Part shown: positions 6,055-8,776 of the stretch, piece after piece
Position numbering within the stretch: position 1 is the stretch's first letter
Layout of the letters: every line of letters begins with the position of its first letter
Origin: an uncultured Oscillospiraceae bacterium
GTDB lineage: Bacteria; Bacillota; Clostridia; Oscillospirales; Oscillospiraceae
Reading direction: 5' to 3'
Length of the DNA: 8,776 bases
Assembly (NCBI GenBank): GCA_934662925.1
Contig: CAKUKL010000050.1
Span: 1-8,776, forward strand
The notes under the pieces: generated by a model
The model's database searches: none
What the model saw: only the letters and a program-made list of their open reading frames with translations
Told to the model about the DNA's origin: nothing
Position numbers and translations under genes: made by a program

Positions 6055-6055
6055 C

Positions 6056-6694
6056 TTACAGTTCCCCGGTAACGCAGAATATCGCCCACTTGGCGATATT
6101 CACCGCATGATCGGCGATACGCTCCAGATACTTCGCAATGATGATGAGGTCCACGGCGTTGCCGGAGTGGTCCTCCTGCCGGGCGATGCGCTCGGTCAGC
6201 TCCCGCTTGACCTTGACGAACAGGTCGTCCACCACGTCGTCCAGATTGATGACGGCGTGGGCGGTGTTCTCGTCCCGGTCGGCAAAGGCCGCAATGGCCT
6301 GCCGCACCATCAGCCCCGCCTGGCGGCTCATGGTGGCGATGTCCTCGGGTACCTCGTTCTGCTTACCGTCGGCCAGCAGGAGGGCGATCTCGGCGATGTT
6401 GGCCGCCTGATCGCCGATACGCTGCAGGTCGGTGACCATCTTCATGGCGGAGGAGATGGTGCGCAGGTCCCGGGCCACCGGCTGCTGCCGCATGAGCAGG
6501 GACATGCAGTGGTTCTCGATGTCCCGCTCCTGCTGGTCCATGGAGGCGGTCAGGTCGATGGTGGCCTTTGCCCCGGCCTCGTCCCCGCTGGACAGGGAGG
6601 ACGTGACCTGATCGATGGCGTCCCGGGCGGTGCCCGCCATGGCGGTCAGCTCCCGGCCCAGCTCCAGCAGCTCGGCGTCAAATGTTTTTCTCAT
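6056..6694 (-). CDS. phoU: PhoU, phosphate signalling protein
   Basis: 212 residues, close to the family's normal length. It is all-helical, built of two related three-helix halves. The repeat is visible in the metal/phosphate-site motifs LQRIGDQAANIAEIALLL (90-107) and KYLERIADHAVNIAKWAIF (188-206). Other helices include FDAELLELGRELTAMA (5-20) and LDDVVDDLFVKVKREL (151-166). PhoU couples the Pst transporter to the PhoR kinase and restrains the Pho response and phosphate uptake when phosphate is plentiful; it acts at the cytoplasmic membrane face. The ATG at 6694 has AGGGAGGA 8 bases upstream, and that site overlaps the pstB stop codon, so translation is likely coupled in a pstC-pstA-pstB-phoU transcript. 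A long unexplained gap follows before phoB. Confidence 0.95.
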   Translation of the reverse strand: MRKTFDAELLELGRELTAMAGTARDAIDQVTSSLSSGDEAGAKATIDLTASMDQQERDIENHCMSLLMRQQPVARDLRTISSAMKMVTDLQRIGDQAANIAEIALLLADGKQNEVPEDIATMSRQAGLMVRQAIAAFADRDENTAHAVINLDDVVDDLFVKVKRELTERIARQEDHSGNAVDLIIIAKYLERIADHAVNIAKWAIFCVTGEL

Positions 6695-6709
6695 AACAGC
6701 AGTCCTCCC

Positions 6710-7465
6710 TTATCCGAATCGTCCCGTGATGTAATCTTCCGTGCGCTTGTCCCTGGGCACGGAGAACAGCTTCTCCGTGTCGTCATCCTCCACCAGCTCG
6801 CCGTGAAGGAAGAAGGCGCACCGGTCGGAGATCCGGGTGGCCTGCTGCATGTTATGGGTTACAATCACTATTGTATAGTTTTTTTTCAAATCTGCAATCA
6901 AATCTTCGATTTTTGCCGTAGAAATTGGATCCAGAGCGGAGGTGGCCTCGTCCATGAGCACCACGTCCGGTTCCACCGCCAGCGCCCGGGCGATGCAGAT
7001 GCGCTGCTGCTGGCCGCCGGACAGGGACAGGGCGGACTTTTTCAGCCGGTCCTTCACCTCGTCCCAGATGGCCGCGCCCCGGAGGGAGCGCTCCACGATC
7101 TCGTCCAGCTCCTTTTTGCCCCGGATGCCGTGGGTCCGGGGGCCGTAGGCGATGTTGTCGTAAATGGACATGGGGAAGGGATTGGGCTTCTGGAACACCA
7201 TGCCCACGTGGCGGCGCAGCCACGTCACGTCCACCTGCGGGTCGTAGATGTTCTGGCCCCGGTACATCACCTCGCCCTCGATGCGCACGCCGGGAATCAG
7301 ATCGTTCATCCGGTCCAGCGTCTTGAGAAAGGTGGATTTGCCGCAGCCCGACGGGCCGATGAGGGCGGTGACCTGATGCTCCGGCATGACGAGGGACACG
7401 TCCTTCAGGGCGTGGTTCTGGCCGTACCAGAGGTTCAGCTTGTTTGTCTCTAAAATCGCGTCCAT
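6710..7465 (-). CDS. pstB: PstB, phosphate ABC transporter ATPase
   Basis: 251 residues, the usual PstB size. Visible motifs are Walker [10 protein letters not shown] (37-45), the Q-loop with the PstB-typical [10 protein letters not shown] (91-100), signature LSGGQQQR (148-155), Walker B VVLMDE (168-173), D-loop SALDP (176-180) and switch histidine H204 in IVTHNM. It hydrolyses ATP to drive phosphate import through PstC/PstA. The ATG at 7465 follows AAGGAG (7475-7480) with a 9-base gap; the frame stays open far upstream inside pstA, but that part is out-of-frame shadow. Two oddities: after Walker B it reads [10 protein letters not shown] where most PstB proteins have a proline in place of the alanine, and codons for about residues 179-202 are strikingly AT-rich compared with the rest. 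Confidence 0.95.
   Translation of the reverse strand: MDAILETNKLNLWYGQNHALKDVSLVMPEHQVTALIGPSGCGKSTFLKTLDRMNDLIPGVRIEGEVMYRGQNIYDPQVDVTWLRRHVGMVFQKPNPFPMSIYDNIAYGPRTHGIRGKKELDEIVERSLRGAAIWDEVKDRLKKSALSLSGGQQQRICIARALAVEPDVVLMDEATSALDPISTAKIEDLIADLKKNYTIVIVTHNMQQATRISDRCAFFLHGELVEDDDTEKLFSVPRDKRTEDYITGRFG
6861..6930 (-). other. AT-rich patch inside pstB
   Basis: Hand count gives 20 G+C of 70 here, against 49 of 70 in the next 70 bases (6931-7000) and 44 of 70 in the preceding 70 (6791-6860). The reading frame and protein motifs are intact. On the minus strand it also contains TTGATT, 18 bases, TATACA, a possible internal promoter ahead of phoU. Confidence 0.7.
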
Positions 7466-7479
7466 GGCGTCGCGCTCCT

Positions 7480-8328
7480 TTAATTCTTCTTGAGTTTCCG
7501 GCCCACCAGCATGGCGGACAGGTTGATGATCAGGGTGATGATCATCAGAATGGCGGCGATGGCCAGCGCCACCCGCACGTTGGCGTACTCCGTGGCGTAG
7601 AGGTAGAGGGTCACGCTCAGGGTGCCGGAGGGGGCGTGGAGGGCCTTGAGGAAGCCGTTGAGGGTGACGCCCATGCCCGCGGTGAACAGCAGGGCGGCGG
7701 ACTCGCCCACGATGCGGCCCACGGCCAGAATGCAGCCGGTGACGATGCCGTCCACGGCGTTGGGCAGCACCACGGTGCGCACCATCCGCCACTTGCCCGC
7801 GCCCAGCCCCAGTGCGCCCTCCCGGTAGGACTGGGGGACGGTCTTGAGGGACTCCTGGGTGGTGCGGACGATGGTGGGCAGGATCATCACCACCAGCGTC
7901 AGGCCGCCGGCCAGGATGCCGGTGCCCATGCCGCACAGCTGGACGAACACCAGCATGCCCACAAGGCCGAAGATGATGGAGGGGATGCCGGTGAGGGTCT
8001 CGGTGGCGAACTCAATGACCGCCACCAGCTTCCGGTTCTCGGCGTACTCCGTCAGATAGATGGCCGCACCCACGCCGAGGGGCAGGACGATGATCATGGC
8101 CAGAAAAATGATATACAGCGTGTTAAGAATGTTTGGGAAGATACCGTCTGTATTGTTGATGTAGCTGCGCTGGCTGGTGAGGAACTCCCAGTTGATGCCG
8201 CTCAGCCCCCGGTAAAAGACGTAAATGATGAGGAATGCCAGCAGGGCGCAGGTCAGGATGCCGCAGAAGTACAGCAGGGCTTTCAGCCCCCGGTCGTAAA
8301 TGCGGCGTCTGAGGGAAAGATGTTCCAT
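7480..8328 (-). CDS. pstA: PstA, phosphate ABC transporter permease
   Basis: 282 residues with about six hydrophobic segments: 17-40 ([22 protein letters not shown]), one near 66-88 ([23 protein letters not shown]), others around 111-128, 137-151 and 200-215, and a last one near 253-275. The cytoplasmic coupling loop that docks the ATPase is seen as [28 protein letters not shown]. Together with PstC it forms the membrane channel for inorganic phosphate. The ATG at 8328 has AAGGAGGG 8 bases upstream and begins 4 bases after the pstC stop. The stop lies 14 bases before the pstB start and overlaps the pstB ribosome site by one base, a tightly packed operon. The segment order and the GREGES-type part ([14 protein letters not shown]) agree with PstA rather than another ABC permease. 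Confidence 0.93.
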   Translation of the reverse strand: MEHLSLRRRIYDRGLKALLYFCGILTCALLAFLIIYVFYRGLSGINWEFLTSQRSYINNTDGIFPNILNTLYIIFLAMIIVLPLGVGAAIYLTEYAENRKLVAVIEFATETLTGIPSIIFGLVGMLVFVQLCGMGTGILAGGLTLVVMILPTIVRTTQESLKTVPQSYREGALGLGAGKWRMVRTVVLPNAVDGIVTGCILAVGRIVGESAALLFTAGMGVTLNGFLKALHAPSGTLSVTLYLYATEYANVRVALAIAAILMIITLIINLSAMLVGRKLKKN

Positions 8329-8332
8329 GGCG

Positions 8333-8776
8333 TTAACCCTCCTTCTTCCGCTTGATGAATACGTTCAGGAACACATTGATGAGGATGATGAAGAGAAACA
8401 GCACAAGGCCGATGGAGAACAGCGACTGCTTCCACAGGGATCCCACCGGAGCGTAGTTCATCTCGGAGGCGATGGCGGTGGTGAGGAAGCGCACGGGGGT
8501 GAACAGGCCGCCGGGCATGTTGGCCACGTTGCCGGACACCATGATGATGGCCATGGCCTCGCCGATGGCCCGGCCCACGCCCAGCACGATGGCGGTGGCG
8601 ACGCCGGAGCGGGCGGCGGGGAGGGACACCCGGAAGATGGTCTCGATATGGGTGGCGCCCAGCGCGAGGCTGGCCTCCTCATACTCCTTGGGCACCGCCC
8701 GGAGAGAGGTCTCCGCCACGTTGATGATGGACGGCAGGATCATAATGGCCAGCACGATGATGGCGGACAGCAGGTT
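8333..8776 (-). CDS. pstC: PstC, phosphate ABC transporter permease (partial, N-terminus outside window)
   Basis: The last 147 codons are visible and the frame is open to the right edge, beginning NLLSAIIVLAIMILPSI. The coupling loop EEASLALGATHIETIFRVSLPAARSG is followed by VGRAIGEAMAIIMVSGN, a conserved PstC stretch, and a final hydrophobic segment (SLFSIGLVLFLFIILINVFLN) ending in a basic tail, KRKKEG. It is the partner permease of PstA in the phosphate importer. The gene ends 4 bases before pstA. A PstS phosphate-binding lipoprotein gene would be expected further upstream, beyond the right edge. Confidence 0.93.
   Translation of the reverse strand, partial: NLLSAIIVLAIMILPSIINVAETSLRAVPKEYEEASLALGATHIETIFRVSLPAARSGVATAIVLGVGRAIGEAMAIIMVSGNVANMPGGLFTPVRFLTTAIASEMNYAPVGSLWKQSLFSIGLVLFLFIILINVFLNVFIKRKKEG

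Larger units (their letters stand above)
5236..6055. repeat. Palindrome-rich intergenic region between phoU and phoB, no convincing gene
   Basis: About 820 bases with no credible coding region. Short open frames exist on both strands but lack good ribosome sites, run through hairpins and have no recognisable motif. The stretch holds at least ten short perfect inverted repeats, described separately, concentrated at both ends (5252-5582 and 5836-6054), with a middle (about 5583-5820) of mixed sequence holding only weaker stems. An inverted 20-bp pair (5314-5333 with 5947-5966) makes the two ends partial mirror images. None of the stems is followed by a clean T-run in the direction of the pst-phoU transcript, so they do not look like ordinary terminators. 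The whole may be a dispersed repeat or a degenerate mobile element, or a structured leader for phoB-phoR. I recognise no named family. No convincing promoter or Pho box for phoB was found. Confidence 0.6.

Noticed and set aside
6107..7453. 448-codon open frame on the plus strand across phoU and pstB
   Set aside because: Antisense to two unmistakable genes, with low-complexity composition and no motifs.

Overview
The window looks like chromosomal DNA from a high-GC gut-type Clostridia, most likely Oscillospiraceae (the Flavonifractor / Oscillibacter / Lawsonibacter / Intestinimonas kind). This placement is inferred from GC-rich codon use combined with strong AGGAGG ribosome binding sites, butyrate kinases and a Firmicutes-style Pst/PhoBR locus. 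No marker gene is present to fix the taxon.

Layout. Positions 1-737 (minus) hold the N-terminal part of a lipoprotein of the amino-acid ABC transporter substrate-binding family, cut by the window edge. Positions 738-978 are a divergent promoter region with one good sigma-A-type promoter on each strand and a shared inverted 10-mer over both -10 regions. Positions 979-3247 (plus) carry two adjacent butyrate kinase genes, each encoding 368 residues, about 60% identical by a gapless hand alignment. They end at a strong bidirectional terminator (3264-3298). From there to the right edge every gene is on the minus strand. In transcription order these are pstC (cut by the edge), pstA, pstB, phoU, an approximately 820-base gap without convincing genes, then a PhoB-type response regulator and a PhoR-type sensor kinase that share the terminator with the butyrate kinases.

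How the genes work together. PstC/PstA form the phosphate permease, PstB is its ATPase, and PhoU links transporter state to the kinase. PhoR would phosphorylate PhoB, the expected regulator of the pst genes. Spacings of 4, 14 and 15 bases between pstC, pstA, pstB and phoU and an overlap-range junction between phoB and phoR indicate two tight transcription units separated by the gap. The butyrate kinases would catalyse the ATP-yielding last step of butyrate (or branched-chain acid) formation. No phosphotransbutyrylase gene is visible beside them.

Most unusual parts: (1) the phoU-phoB gap, packed with perfect hairpins and a 20-bp inverted repeat 613 bases apart; (2) a sharp AT-rich patch of about 70 bases (20 of 70 G+C, flanks 44 and 49 of 70) inside pstB; (3) long perfectly shared DNA tracts in the otherwise diverged butyrate kinase pair; (4) the mirrored motif in the divergent promoter region. 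I do not see a clearly new multi-gene system. The gap element is the best candidate for something undescribed.
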